Assembly (NCBI RefSeq): GCF_024341905.1 | Contig: NZ_BQXY01000007.1 | Coordinates: forward strand, 180,723-244,722 | Direction of reading: 5' to 3' | Length of the DNA stretch: 64,000 nucleotides | Source: Clostridium folliculivorans | Lineage (GTDB): Bacteria; Bacillota; Clostridia; Clostridiales; Clostridiaceae | Shown here: positions 1-8,791 of the stretch, piece after piece | How the letters are laid out: every line of letters begins with the position of its first letter | Position numbering within the stretch: the stretch's first letter is position 1 | Notes under the pieces: model-generated | What the model was told of the DNA's origin: nothing | Seen by the model: the letters and a program-made list of their open reading frames with translations, nothing else | Database searches by the model: none | Position numbers and translations under genes: made by a program

Positions 1-58
1 GAACCATTTAATCCTTAAAGCAGCAACTTTCTATTGTACTATTATCCAAAACCCTTGG

Positions 59-93
59 ACATGGATTAATTAAAGTTCATAATTAATCCATGT
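59..93. other. Perfect 14-bp stem-loop
   Basis: Positions 59-72 and 80-93 are perfect inverted arms around a 7-nt loop. Neither strand carries a good T-run after the stem, so it is not a typical intrinsic terminator. The gene to its left is outside the window, so its role cannot be judged. Confidence 0.45.
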
Positions 94-113
94 ATTTAGA
101 ATATGACAAAATA

Positions 114-141
114 TTAAGGAAAGTATTCATACTTTCCTTAA
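114..141 (-). terminator. Intrinsic terminator of the DUF6514-like gene
   Basis: A 12-bp perfect stem (114-125 with 130-141) around a 4-nt loop lies 14 bases past the stop codon of the minus-strand gene at 155-484. On the minus strand it is followed by a short T-rich stretch. Confidence 0.6.
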
Positions 142-154
142 GAAAAAGGATATA

Positions 155-484
155 TTAATTTGCTATAGATAAACAGCATGTACTGAAATCCCCTAATAAC
201 TCATCTACTCTTTCTCCTAGAATGTCAATTAAGTGAATCGGTGAGACTTGATTTTCATAAACCAAACTTAATAACTGGTGAACATTATCATATATTGGCG
301 AAATCTTTTCTATGCAGTCTCTTTCTATATTGACCATATTATTGTTATGATCATAATCTGTTCTTTCTATTTCAATGCCGTATACTGCGCTACCTCTAAA
401 ATCCGTCTTTATTAACCTGTAAGAATAGTTATATTCTTTGTCGTCAAAATTGACTTTTCTCCATAAATTTTCAACAACCATCAT
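155..484 (-). CDS. DUF6514-like small protein
   Basis: A 109-aa protein of unknown function with no signal peptide or membrane segment, so probably cytoplasmic. The pattern YGIEIERxD, an ISP.....V..LL region and the C-terminal VSPIHLIDILGERVDE stretch resemble what I know as the DUF6514 family of clostridia. That assignment is from memory of the family pattern and not from a search. The start has a G-rich ribosome binding site (GGGGG) about 8 bases upstream. An in-frame ATG pair makes the exact start uncertain by one codon. It is a single-gene unit with a terminator at 114-141 and an intergenic region upstream. No role can be inferred from its neighbours. Confidence 0.75.
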   Translation of the reverse strand: MMVVENLWRKVNFDDKEYNYSYRLIKTDFRGSAVYGIEIERTDYDHNNNMVNIERDCIEKISPIYDNVHQLLSLVYENQVSPIHLIDILGERVDELLGDFSTCCLSIAN

Positions 485-734
485 AAAATTACCCCCTTAA
501 GCCTTATAAACAAATGTTATAGAACTCATAACAATATCCTAACACTAATTATTTTATTTTTGTGTCAAATGATGGTTTGTCAAAAATTTTTTTCTCTTTA
601 AATTATGACAGAATATATAAAGAATATACTTGCCGTTTCCTATAAATGTATTTTATGATATTTATATTCCAGTATTATTCACATAAAATAGACAAAACTT
701 GACGAAACTCTGTCTTTCTTGTAGATATTTTAAA

Positions 735-1301
735 TTATTTTATTAATTGTTTTAATGTAACATTAATTCCTAGGTATCTACACATATCTTCCACTATTAA
801 AAGTGCTGCTATTTTCAAAGGTAAATTCTCTATTGATTCATCATCAAGATTCAATGTCTTTTTATAAAATTCTCCTAAATCTTTTTTATATTTCATTTCC
901 ATATATATTTCATCTAATATCTTTACAATAACTTCATAGCATACTTGCGCAAAATCCTTTTGTACACTTTCGCTATTATTGATTACTGATTTAACAATAT
1001 AATTCAACTTTTTATTTCCATATTTATTTTCTACTTCGGCTAAAAACCTATCACCTATATATGTTCCTAATAGATCTTCATCAAAAATAGCTATTTCTCC
1101 ATCTGTATTAAAAAACATTACAAAATCTGCAGCTAAATTCCCTTCTTTCCTTAGTTCACTTATCAATCTACTCATCTGACTGCTAAATCCACTAGTATAT
1201 TTTGCGTCCAACAAAAAATAGGATAACTCTCTAGAAGAGGCTACCCTTACAAAATCAGAAAAATTATTATATGTTTTTTTCATAAAATCATTATTTTTCA
1301 T
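735..1301 (-). CDS. Hypothetical protein, last gene of the moxR operon
   Basis: A 188-aa protein that I do not recognise. It has no signal peptide, membrane segment or cysteine motif, and is predominantly helical and charged with short hydrophobic helices near the C-terminus (LPLKIAALLIVEDMCRYLG). The start has a clear AGGGAGGT site 5 bases upstream. It lies 64 bases after the DUF4129-like membrane gene with no visible terminator in between, so it is probably co-transcribed with the MoxR/DUF58 genes. It may therefore take part in the same envelope-related process, but this rests only on position. Confidence 0.7.
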   Translation of the reverse strand: MKNNDFMKKTYNNFSDFVRVASSRELSYFLLDAKYTSGFSSQMSRLISELRKEGNLAADFVMFFNTDGEIAIFDEDLLGTYIGDRFLAEVENKYGNKKLNYIVKSVINNSESVQKDFAQVCYEVIVKILDEIYMEMKYKKDLGEFYKKTLNLDDESIENLPLKIAALLIVEDMCRYLGINVTLKQLIK

Positions 1302-1365
1302 TGTTTAACCTCCCTTACAATTCAAATAGTATTTTTATCCAAAGGAGATTATTTTATTCAACATT

Positions 1366-2595
1366 TTATATCTTCTTTATTTCTTTAATCTTGTTTTTTA
1401 AAGTTTTATATTTTCCTCTAGTTTCATCGATCATTTCATCACTTACTTCATGAGTTGAAAACTTAGCTTCATTATAACAATCTACTATATATTTAAATTC
1501 TTCATCACCATCTATATATGGCTTCGATATATTTAGCAATTGATTTGCTGTCATGCTTTTTTTGAATATGTTCTTTCTGTAAGTTTCCTTTTGTATATCA
1601 TAGAACATCTCTAGAATCTTCCCTTTTCGACCTGTCCAATTGTTTTTAATTGAATTGTCTTTCTTCTTAAAAGAATCGTCTAAACTTTCTCTCTCAATTC
1701 CAAACAACTGCTCCTTTGATTTATGTTTAAACTTTCTTCTATTTAAAATAAGCTTAAACATATATAAAATTATTATAACTATGCCTATAAAAAAGAGAAT
1801 CTTAATAACACTTAATATGAATGTATTATCACTTTGTATTAGCTTCTGATCTTCATAAGGTATGTCAGTCATTTTAACACTTGCATCACTCATATTTTTA
1901 TTCTGGAACAATAGTTGTATTACTTTCATTGGATACATTAACAATAATGAAAAAGCATATAAAATTTTAACAATTATCCACTGAATCTTTTGATACAATA
2001 TCCCTAAAGTCCCTATTGCTAAACTATAGATATATGGGTTAAATAAAACTAATGATAATACTAGTATAAATATATATGACTTAACTCTTCTTGAACTTGC
2101 AAGTTTATATTGAAACGCTCTTGATGCTCTTAAAAGAAGTATTCCAGTTAAAAAAAACAATATATAGAATGGATATAAAAATGTAGTAACTTGTTTAGAT
2201 TCAAACAAAGTAAAAAACATACCTATTAGCAATCCAATAACTAAACTCTTTAATCTATTTCTATAAAAATCTCTTGTTATTGATATACCATCAGCTGATA
2301 GTAGCAATAGTTCTTGAATAATTACTATCATCTGCAAGCTTAGGTTTCCACTTTTTCCAAAGATACCGTACAGAATTATAAAATACAGTAAATTGTGTAT
2401 TGCTATTATTAACTTATATTTATTAGTATTATTAATCATATAATAAAACAAAAACATAAATACTACGGTAATTAGATATACATAGAAACTAGGATTTACT
2501 CCACCTATGGAGTTTAGGATGATTGACGAAATAACAAAAGCAAAAGTAGATACTAAAATCCCATAAAGTATCTTTATAAAATTATATAAATTCAT
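1366..2595 (-). CDS. Multi-pass membrane protein of the MoxR-DUF58 system (DUF4129-like)
   Basis: A 409-aa protein. The N-terminal ~230 residues contain several hydrophobic helices, one more membrane helix lies around residues 260-285, and the C-terminal ~120 residues are soluble and charged. The C-terminal block (KxILEMFYDIQKETYRKNI....ANQLL) resembles the DUF4129 tail found on transglutaminase-like or membrane partners of MoxR/DUF58 operons. No transglutaminase catalytic domain is visible. Its ATG overlaps the stop codon of the upstream DUF58 gene by one base (TAATG), so translation is probably coupled. In related operons such proteins act at the membrane with the AAA ATPase. The exact function here is unknown. 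Confidence 0.75.
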   Translation of the reverse strand: MNLYNFIKILYGILVSTFAFVISSIILNSIGGVNPSFYVYLITVVFMFLFYYMINNTNKYKLIIAIHNLLYFIILYGIFGKSGNLSLQMIVIIQELLLLSADGISITRDFYRNRLKSLVIGLLIGMFFTLFESKQVTTFLYPFYILFFLTGILLLRASRAFQYKLASSRRVKSYIFILVLSLVLFNPYIYSLAIGTLGILYQKIQWIIVKILYAFSLLLMYPMKVIQLLFQNKNMSDASVKMTDIPYEDQKLIQSDNTFILSVIKILFFIGIVIIILYMFKLILNRRKFKHKSKEQLFGIERESLDDSFKKKDNSIKNNWTGRKGKILEMFYDIQKETYRKNIFKKSMTANQLLNISKPYIDGDEEFKYIVDCYNEAKFSTHEVSDEMIDETRGKYKTLKNKIKEIKKI

Positions 2596-3716
2596 TATCG
2601 CCCCTCCCCACTTAGATGAAGTCTTTCAATGCCTGGAATATTAACATCACCTTTTTCAGATATATCAATAAGCTTAATTAGTATACCTTTGCTTCTTAAT
2701 GCGTTTATTATAGCTGCTATTTCATTGTCCATATAAGAAGTAATCAGTATATAAACTGTATTTATATCAAACTTTTCCTTCATATTGTAAAGATATTCAT
2801 GGAATGCAAATTTAGTGTTTATATCTATCCTTGAACAATATTCTAAGAATCTCTTAACAGATGTAGAAGACCCTGTCATTTCATTGCCATGCTTCCCAGA
2901 ATAACTCACTATTTGTCCATTAGTCCATACTCCTGTAGCAATTCCACTATTTATTACTTCCACTCCTATTGTTGCCATCATATCTATTCCTTCTTCTAAC
3001 TTATGACCGTTATATACATTCCAGAAAGGATTAGTTGTCTGTGTATTAAATAAAAAAGTAATTTGCCTATCTGAGGTAAAGTCATATTCCTTTACCATAA
3101 GTTTTCCTGTCCTCATGGAAGAGTTCCAATGGATATCCTTCATTCTATGATCAGTGGTGTACTCTCTTATTCCTTTTATATATAGCGGATCCTGAAATAT
3201 CCACCTTTTAACTATTATATCTCCAATAAGACTATTATTATTAAATGCTATTTCAGATAGTTTCCTTAGCTTAGGATAAACTAATATTTCAACAAAATCT
3301 TCAAGTTCCATAACATCTTCAGAAAACCCAAAGATATCACCTACTGATACCTTTATAGTCCTTAAATAATATACTCCTCGTTTTTTTGACGAAAACTTGT
3401 AATTAAATTTAAGCCTTTCCATAGCCCCAATATTAAAAACATTGGAATAATACTTTGCATCCCCTATCTTTTCGCCATCTATTTTCCCTACCCGCTCTAA
3501 TTCAAATGGAACTTTCTCCTCCACATGAACAAACGGGATGAAAATTTTTGAAAAGTTTTCAAAATACATAGTCGCTGATATTTCTTCTCCTTGATATACT
3601 GACCTTTTATCAATTTTTCTAAATACTGATAAATTCTTAAAAGCATTTCTTCTAATTTTTTCAGCTATAATTGAAAATACTGCTATAGAAAAAACTAATA
3701 TTAATATACTACTCAC
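2595..3716 (-). CDS. DUF58 domain-containing protein
   Basis: A 373-aa protein with one N-terminal membrane segment (residues 2-20) followed by a soluble region. The DUF58 signature is clear at roughly residues 185-215: GIREYTTDHRMKDIHWNSSM, then RTGKLMVKEYD. DUF58 proteins have a von Willebrand A-like fold, and are usually encoded with MoxR ATPases, as here, where they are thought to act as partner or substrate of the ATPase. The start is GTG, with a GAGGTG ribosome binding site 5 bases upstream and only 17 bases after the moxR stop. The stop overlaps the next ATG, making a tightly coupled operon. Confidence 0.9.
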   Translation of the reverse strand: MSSILILVFSIAVFSIIAEKIRRNAFKNLSVFRKIDKRSVYQGEEISATMYFENFSKIFIPFVHVEEKVPFELERVGKIDGEKIGDAKYYSNVFNIGAMERLKFNYKFSSKKRGVYYLRTIKVSVGDIFGFSEDVMELEDFVEILVYPKLRKLSEIAFNNNSLIGDIIVKRWIFQDPLYIKGIREYTTDHRMKDIHWNSSMRTGKLMVKEYDFTSDRQITFLFNTQTTNPFWNVYNGHKLEEGIDMMATIGVEVINSGIATGVWTNGQIVSYSGKHGNEMTGSSTSVKRFLEYCSRIDINTKFAFHEYLYNMKEKFDINTVYILITSYMDNEIAAIINALRSKGILIKLIDISEKGDVNIPGIERLHLSGEGR

Positions 3717-3733
3717 ATCAACACCTCACTGAT

Positions 3734-4687
3734 TTACAGCTTTTCTAATGGAGTCTCTATTTTATTTAATATATCCTCTAATACTTTTTCCTGCGAATCA
3801 CTTCTAGAAGATCCAATTGATGATCTTGTAGTCAAACGATGAGCGATAATACTTATGGCTATACTCTTAATATCTTCAGGTATTACATAATCTCTTCCAC
3901 TAATAGCAGCTAACGCTTGTGCTCCTCTCATTAAGTTCAATGATGCTCTTGGAGATGCCCCCAATTCAATATCATAGCTTTTTCTTGTTTCAGAAATAAT
4001 ATCTAATATATATGTTTTTATTTCCTCACTTACAGTTATATTTGAATACTGCTGTTGGACATATTTTATTTCATCCATAGATATTACTGATTCTAATTTT
4101 TCTAAAGGATCATCATTCATATATTTATTTAATATAGCTCTTTCTTCCTCGTATTCTGGATATCCCATTGATAGTCTCATAAAGAATCTATCCATTTGAG
4201 CTTCAGGCAATGGAAATGTACCGAATTGTTCAATAGGATTTTGAGTTGCTATTACAAAGAAAGGACTGTCAAGCTTTAAAGTATTTCCTTCTATAGTTAC
4301 TTGTCTCTCCTCCATACACTCAAGTAAAGCTGACTGCGTTCTAGGTGTCGCTCTGTTTATTTCATCCGCTAACACTATATTACTCATTAAAGGGCCTTTT
4401 TTAAGTTCAAATTCTGCTGATTTTTGATTATAATAATATATTCCAGTAAGATCTGATGGTAATAAGTCTGGAGTAAATTGAACTCTTTTAAATGTACAAT
4501 TTAACGTTTTTGCCAAAGCCTTAGAAAGTTTAGTTTTTCCTAGTCCAGGTATGTCCTCAAGAAGAACATGGCCTGAACAAATGAAGGCTACAATTATTTT
4601 ATCTATTTTCTCTTCTTTTCCAACAATTACTTTCCCAATATTATTTTGAATCTTTTCTCTAAATGATACAAATTTATTATTATCCAT
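3734..4687 (-). CDS. MoxR-family AAA+ ATPase
   Basis: A 317-aa cytoplasmic ATPase. Walker A is at about residues 41-50 (EDIPGLGKTK), Walker B with the family-typical LADEINRATPRTQSALLECM is at about 106-125, and the sensor/arginine region ATQNPIEQFGTFPLPEAQMD follows. The C-terminal lid is intact, and the length is normal for the family. MoxR ATPases are chaperone-like and assemble or activate partner complexes, often with von Willebrand A proteins such as the DUF58 protein downstream. First gene of a four-gene minus-strand operon. Its start lacks a close Shine-Dalgarno; a GGGGG tract 30 bases upstream is separated from the ATG by a small hairpin (see findings). Confidence 0.93.
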   Translation of the reverse strand: MDNNKFVSFREKIQNNIGKVIVGKEEKIDKIIVAFICSGHVLLEDIPGLGKTKLSKALAKTLNCTFKRVQFTPDLLPSDLTGIYYYNQKSAEFELKKGPLMSNIVLADEINRATPRTQSALLECMEERQVTIEGNTLKLDSPFFVIATQNPIEQFGTFPLPEAQMDRFFMRLSMGYPEYEEERAILNKYMNDDPLEKLESVISMDEIKYVQQQYSNITVSEEIKTYILDIISETRKSYDIELGASPRASLNLMRGAQALAAISGRDYVIPEDIKSIAISIIAHRLTTRSSIGSSRSDSQEKVLEDILNKIETPLEKL

Positions 4688-4694
4688 TAGTTTC

Positions 4695-4722
4695 AGATAA
4701 CTTATTGTTATCTTTCGCCCCC
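4695..4722 (-). promoter_or_regulatory. Hairpin between Shine-Dalgarno and start codon of moxR
   Basis: On the minus strand a GGGGG tract (4718-4722) is followed by a 7-bp hairpin (4695-4701 with 4707-4713, 5-nt loop), then the ATG at 4687. Linear distance from tract to start is about 30 bases. With the 19-base hairpin folded out it is about 11, a normal spacing. No alternative in-frame start exists nearer the tract. Confidence 0.45.
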
Positions 4723-4912
4723 TTCTATATAGCTTGGTATATATAATTATACATATACTATTAAAAAATTTGCAACTTTTAGAATCGTTTACTTCTGTAC
4801 AAAATACAAAATTTTCAAAATATTAAGTTTTTAATTAAAAAAACTTCTAAACCTGTTGAAATCTATAGGTTTTAGAAGTCATAAAAATTCTACATTTTAT
4901 TTTATAGCAAAA

Positions 4913-4949
4913 AAACGAAAAAAGCCGATTTACACAGCTTTTTTCGTTT
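4913..4949 (-). terminator. Orphan intrinsic terminator in a divergent region
   Basis: Perfect 13-bp arms (4913-4925 and 4937-4949) with an 11-base loop; on the minus strand the stem runs into a further T tract. It would stop minus-strand transcripts started between about 4950 and 5400, where no gene is visible. Confidence 0.6.
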
Positions 4950-5346
4950 AATATCTCACCTAAATTCCCACAAATACCATAATTGAAGAAACGGTTATAT
5001 ATTTGTATACGTTATCATCAACTACCTTAATTATATCATATTTCATAAATATTGCAACATTATTTAGTTACTTTTGTATAAATGTAGTATTATTTATTAT
5101 CCTCTCCAACTATTAACTTATCTTAAGCCTGAATATGTCTAAATATAAATACGTATACTAACTTAAAATCCAGCATAAATTTCGAAATAAACTTATAAAT
5201 TATTATAAGTTTATTTAAATATTCACAATAATATCGCACTTAAATTAATATACTAAGTTAACTTTTTACAGTATAACCTCATATTTAAGTGATAGTTGAG
5301 ACCTTCAAAACTGAAAATATATTGCAAAAATTGTTAAATTTTTATC

Positions 5347-5374
5347 TTTACAAAAAATATGATTAGTGTATAAT
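5347..5374 (+). promoter_or_regulatory. Sigma-A-type promoter of the flavodiiron gene
   Basis: TTTACA at 5347-5352, 16 bases, then TATAAT at 5369-5374. The start codon at 5450 is about 75 bases downstream with a GAGGAGA ribosome binding site at 5434-5440. Confidence 0.6.
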
Positions 5375-5449
5375 ATATTTATAACAAATAATAATTATTA
5401 ATTAATAAAATATGTATATTAATATAGATAGTTGAGGAGAGTGATCTTA

Positions 5450-8101
5450 ATGCGTTCTTTAGAAGTTAAAGATGATATTCATTGGGTAGGAGCTTTAGAT
5501 CCCGATTTAAGAATTTTTGATATTATAATGTATACTCCAAACGGAACAACTTATAACTCATACGTAGTTAAAGGTAGTGAAAAAGTAGCTATATTTGAAA
5601 CAGTTAAAGTTCAATTTTTCGATCAATATATAGCTAGACTTAAAAGTTTAAATGTTGATATAAATAATATAGACTATATTGTTGTTGATCATACAGAGCC
5701 TGATCATGCTGGATCAGTAGCTAAACTCTTGGAACTTTCTCCTAATGCAAAAATAGTTGGATCTGCTCCAGCTATAAAATTCATGCGTAAAATTGCCAAT
5801 ACAGACTTCAAAGCAATTGTAGTTAATGATAAAGACACTATAAGTTTAGGTAATAAGACATTAACATTTATATCTGCTCCATTCTTACATTGGCCAGACT
5901 CTATATACACTTATATAAAAGAAGATAAGGTATTAATAACATGTGATTCATTTGGTAGTCATTTTTGCTTTGAAGGAGTGTTTGATGACTTAATACCTGC
6001 AGAAGATCATGATAGGTATATGGAATCTTTAAGATACTATTATGATTGTATAATGGGACCATTTAAGCCTTTTGTTTTAAAAGCAATCGAGAAAATAAAA
6101 GATCTTGATATAGACACAATTTGCACAGGCCACGGTCCAGTTCTCAGAACAACTGCATGGGATATAGTTAATTTATATAAAGAATGGAGCACACCTGCTT
6201 CACCAAGAGAAGATGGTAAGAAAAAAGTTACTATATCATATGTTTCAGCATATGGTTATACTGAACAATTAGCCCACAAGATAGCAGAGGGGATTACTTC
6301 TACTGGAGCTTATGAAATTAAAATATATAATGTAATTCATCATGATATGAAAGACATTGTTGCTGATATTAGTGATTCTGATGGTATCCTATTTGGTTCA
6401 CCTACAATAGTTAGTGAGTTATTAGAACCTATCAGAGATGTGCTATCAAAATTAAACCCAGTTATACATGGTGGTAAAGTAGCAGCAGCTTTCGGTTCCT
6501 ATGGATGGAGTGGAGAAGCTGTTCCAAGGATAGAAACAAGATTAGAAGAACTTAAGATGAATATTTACGGACCAGGATTAAAAATAAACTTCAAACCTTC
6601 TGAAGAAGACTTACAAAAGGCTTTTGAATTTGGAGTTGGTTTTGGAGAAACTGTTCTACAAAAAAAAAAATCTGAATACATCCCCAACAATAAACCAACA
6701 CTAGAAAAAATTGAGGACCCAACTGGAGAATTAAAACTTTGGAAATGTGTTATATGTGGTGAAATATTCGAAAGTGAATTGCCACCTGAAATCTGCCCAG
6801 TTTGCGGTGCTGGAAGTGATCAATTTGTAGAAGTTGAAAGAGAAAATGCTGCATCTGTTGAAGAAAACAATGATAAATATATCATTATAGGTAATGGTGC
6901 AGCTGGCTTCTACGCAGCTAAAGCAATAAGAGAAAATAACAAAAAAGGCGAAATTACAATTGTATCTAAAGAAGAAGTAAGATCCTATTTTAGACCTCAA
7001 TTATCAGATTTGATTACTAAAGATATTCCTGAAAATAAGTTCTATATAGCTCCTGAAAAATGGTACGAAGAAAATTCTATAAGACAACTACTTGGAGTTA
7101 CAGTTACAGATATTATATCAGATGATAAAGTTATTAAATTGGATAATGGTGAATCCTTAAATTATGACAAGCTAATACTTGCTAACGGAAGTTACAATTT
7201 CATTCCTCCTACAGCAGTTATATCTCCCAATGGAGATAAGCTAGATGAATTAAATTCATTTAACTATTCTAAAATTAATGGAGTATATACAATTAAAGAT
7301 GTTAATGATACTTATGAAGTTAAGAATGCTTTGAAGGATTCTAAAAATGCAATAGTTATTGGTGGTGGTTTATTAGGTTTAGAAGCAGCTTATGAAATAT
7401 CCATGAAAGGTACTAATGTTACTGTAGTGGAGTTCTTACCAAGATTACTTCCTAGACAGTTGGATGAAGATGGTTCTAAGCTATTTAAAGATATAATTGA
7501 TAAATCCGAAGTAAATGTTATCTTAGGGGAATGCTGCAAAGAAGTTATCGTTGAAAATAATACTGTGACTGCAATTAAACTAGCTAGTGGAAAAATCCTG
7601 AACTGTGACTTGCTCCTATTCTCAGTAGGCGTAAGACCACATTGTAATTTAGCAAAGCTTGCTGGCGTAAATATTAACAGAGGTATTTTAGTTAATGATA
7701 ATATGGAAACAAATGTACCTTCAGTCTATGCTTGCGGAGACGTTGCAGAACTTAATGGTATAGTATATGGTACTTGGCCTGCCGCCATTGAAATGGGAAA
7801 GGTAGCAGGAACTAATGCTGTTTCAAGCTGTAAATCATTTAATAAATTTGTTTCATCTGTTATGTTTAATGCTTTAGGAGCTCATGTATTTTCCGCTGGT
7901 TCTGTAGATTTTGCGGATGACTCACTTGAAGAAGTTGCTAACAATGTTCCTAAAGATCAGTATAGTAAACTATTCTTTAAAGATGATAAACTTGTTGCAG
8001 GTATACTTATCGGCGGACTAGGAAAGGCAACTAAAATTCTATCTGGAATAGGTAAAGGAATATCTAAGTCAGATGCTTTATCCTCAGGTTTGATATCTTA
8101 A
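5450..8101 (+). CDS. Class F-type flavodiiron protein: FDP core, rubredoxin and NADH:rubredoxin reductase fusion
   Basis: An 883-aa fusion that reduces O2 to water (possibly also NO) with electrons from NAD(P)H, in the cytoplasm. Residues 1-250 form the metallo-beta-lactamase diiron domain, with the ligand motif HTEPDH at 81-86 and D166 in ITCDSFG. A flavodoxin domain follows (about 255-405). At about 431-450 lies a rubredoxin with two CxxC pairs only 12 residues apart, the short-spaced form. From about 475 a two-dinucleotide-binding flavoprotein begins (GNGAAGFYAAKA, then GGGLLGLEAAYE and a FAD-binding ACGD motif). This order matches the class F enzyme described from Clostridioides difficile. 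ATG 5450 is preferred over the upstream in-frame TTG because GAGGAGA sits 9 bases before it. It has its own promoter and a hairpin repeat directly after the stop. Confidence 0.93.
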   Translation: MRSLEVKDDIHWVGALDPDLRIFDIIMYTPNGTTYNSYVVKGSEKVAIFETVKVQFFDQYIARLKSLNVDINNIDYIVVDHTEPDHAGSVAKLLELSPNAKIVGSAPAIKFMRKIANTDFKAIVVNDKDTISLGNKTLTFISAPFLHWPDSIYTYIKEDKVLITCDSFGSHFCFEGVFDDLIPAEDHDRYMESLRYYYDCIMGPFKPFVLKAIEKIKDLDIDTICTGHGPVLRTTAWDIVNLYKEWSTPASPREDGKKKVTISYVSAYGYTEQLAHKIAEGITSTGAYEIKIYNVIHHDMKDIVADISDSDGILFGSPTIVSELLEPIRDVLSKLNPVIHGGKVAAAFGSYGWSGEAVPRIETRLEELKMNIYGPGLKINFKPSEEDLQKAFEFGVGFGETVLQKKKSEYIPNNKPTLEKIEDPTGELKLWKCVICGEIFESELPPEICPVCGAGSDQFVEVERENAASVEENNDKYIIIGNGAAGFYAAKAIRENNKKGEITIVSKEEVRSYFRPQLSDLITKDIPENKFYIAPEKWYEENSIRQLLGVTVTDIISDDKVIKLDNGESLNYDKLILANGSYNFIPPTAVISPNGDKLDELNSFNYSKINGVYTIKDVNDTYEVKNALKDSKNAIVIGGGLLGLEAAYEISMKGTNVTVVEFLPRLLPRQLDEDGSKLFKDIIDKSEVNVILGECCKEVIVENNTVTAIKLASGKILNCDLLLFSVGVRPHCNLAKLAGVNINRGILVNDNMETNVPSVYACGDVAELNGIVYGTWPAAIEMGKVAGTNAVSSCKSFNKFVSSVMFNALGAHVFSAGSVDFADDSLEEVANNVPKDQYSKLFFKDDKLVAGILIGGLGKATKILSGIGKGISKSDALSSGLIS

Positions 8102-8202
8102 TATAGATGAACCACTTCATAATTAAATTTATATTATCAGACTCTCCTCTCAGAACCCAGAGAAATTTTGATAATAGGTTTCGGATTGAAGTGTTTCATC
8201 TT
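8102..8202 (-). repeat. Hairpin repeat family, full copy R1
   Basis: About 100 bp with imperfect terminal inverted repeats (GATGAACCACTTC at the left, GAAGTGTTTCATC at the right) and an apical CTCT....AGAG stem. It reads in the same sense as R2 and R3 when reverse-complemented. It begins immediately after the stop of the flavodiiron gene. Confidence 0.8.
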
Positions 8203-8284
8203 ACTATCTTTTTATAAATAGAGTTTTTATATGATGAATTTTAGATAAAGATAAATAATATAATTTTTTTATTGCTTTATTTAT

Positions 8285-8330
8285 AAAAATAGAAAGGTAA
8301 AGATTTTTAAATCTTTACCTTTCTATTTTT
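8285..8330. terminator. Bidirectional terminator after ssb
   Basis: A nearly loopless 22-bp stem (8285-8306 with 8309-8330) with A-runs and T-runs at its edges. It abuts the ssb stop codon and can serve the minus-strand ssb gene. Confidence 0.85.
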
Positions 8331-8695
8331 TAGTTGTTATCTTCATTTACTACTTCATCATCATTCTCTATATTCTTTCGATGCCCAACAAATCTAAAGT
8401 CTTCAGCCACTACTTCTGCTATGTATTTTTTATTGCCATCTTTATCTTCATAGCTTCCCGTTCTTAGTCTTCCACTTAGACTTATTATACTTCCTTTTTT
8501 CATATATTTACAAACAACTTCAGCTTTCCTTCCCCAAAGGGTAACAGGAATTAAATCAGATTTTCTTTCCCCGTCTGAAGATTTAAAGTTTCTTTCTACA
8601 GCAATGATAAATTTAGTATATATTTTCTCGCTGTCTTCAACTAGTCTTAGTTCAGGGTCTCTTATTAATCTTCCTAATAAAACAATTTTATTCAT
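8330..8695 (-). CDS. ssb: Short single-stranded DNA-binding protein
   Basis: A 121-aa OB-fold Ssb: MNKIVLLGRLIRDPELR at the N-terminus, then DLIPVTLWGRKAEVVCKYMKKG and the SGRLRTGSYEDKDGNK motif. It binds single-stranded DNA. The protein ends in an acidic Asn/Glu-rich tail (NDDEVVNEDNN), without the DDDIPF-like tip that recruits partner proteins in the main Ssb of most bacteria. It stands alone rather than between rpsF and rpsR, so it is probably a secondary Ssb. The ribosome binding site CAGGAGG is strong and may be masked by an upstream inverted repeat (8704-8743). Confidence 0.9.
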   Translation of the reverse strand: MNKIVLLGRLIRDPELRLVEDSEKIYTKFIIAVERNFKSSDGERKSDLIPVTLWGRKAEVVCKYMKKGSIISLSGRLRTGSYEDKDGNKKYIAEVVAEDFRFVGHRKNIENDDEVVNEDNN

Positions 8696-8703
8696 ATTTT
8701 AAC

Positions 8704-8743
8704 CTCCTGAAAATTCATATTGTAAATTCTAACCATTCAGGAG
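8704..8743 (-). promoter_or_regulatory. Possible Shine-Dalgarno-sequestering hairpin of ssb
   Basis: CTCCTGAA at 8704-8711 and TTCAGGAG at 8736-8743 are perfect complements separated by 24 bases. On the minus strand the 3' arm is the TTCAGGAG that contains the ssb ribosome binding site, and the 5' arm is its anti-Shine-Dalgarno. Pairing would block initiation. Confidence 0.4.
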
Positions 8744-8791
8744 ATTTTTATACATATTTAATTAATCACTTAAAATAATTCTTTTACCACT

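Larger units (their letters stand above)
4688..5449. other. Divergent intergenic region with two stem-loops
   Basis: This region separates the moxR operon from the flavodiiron gene. It contains a bulged 12-bp stem-loop at 4843-4879, a strong terminator-like hairpin at 4913-4949, and the flavodiiron promoter near 5347-5374. I see no open reading frame with a ribosome binding site. Because both flanking genes are transcribed outward, the terminator has no obvious protein gene to serve. Confidence 0.5.

Noticed and set aside
695..706. TGACGAA core resembling a Spo0A box
   Set aside because: A single short match, on the opposite strand and over 200 bases from the gene start; expected by chance in AT-rich DNA.
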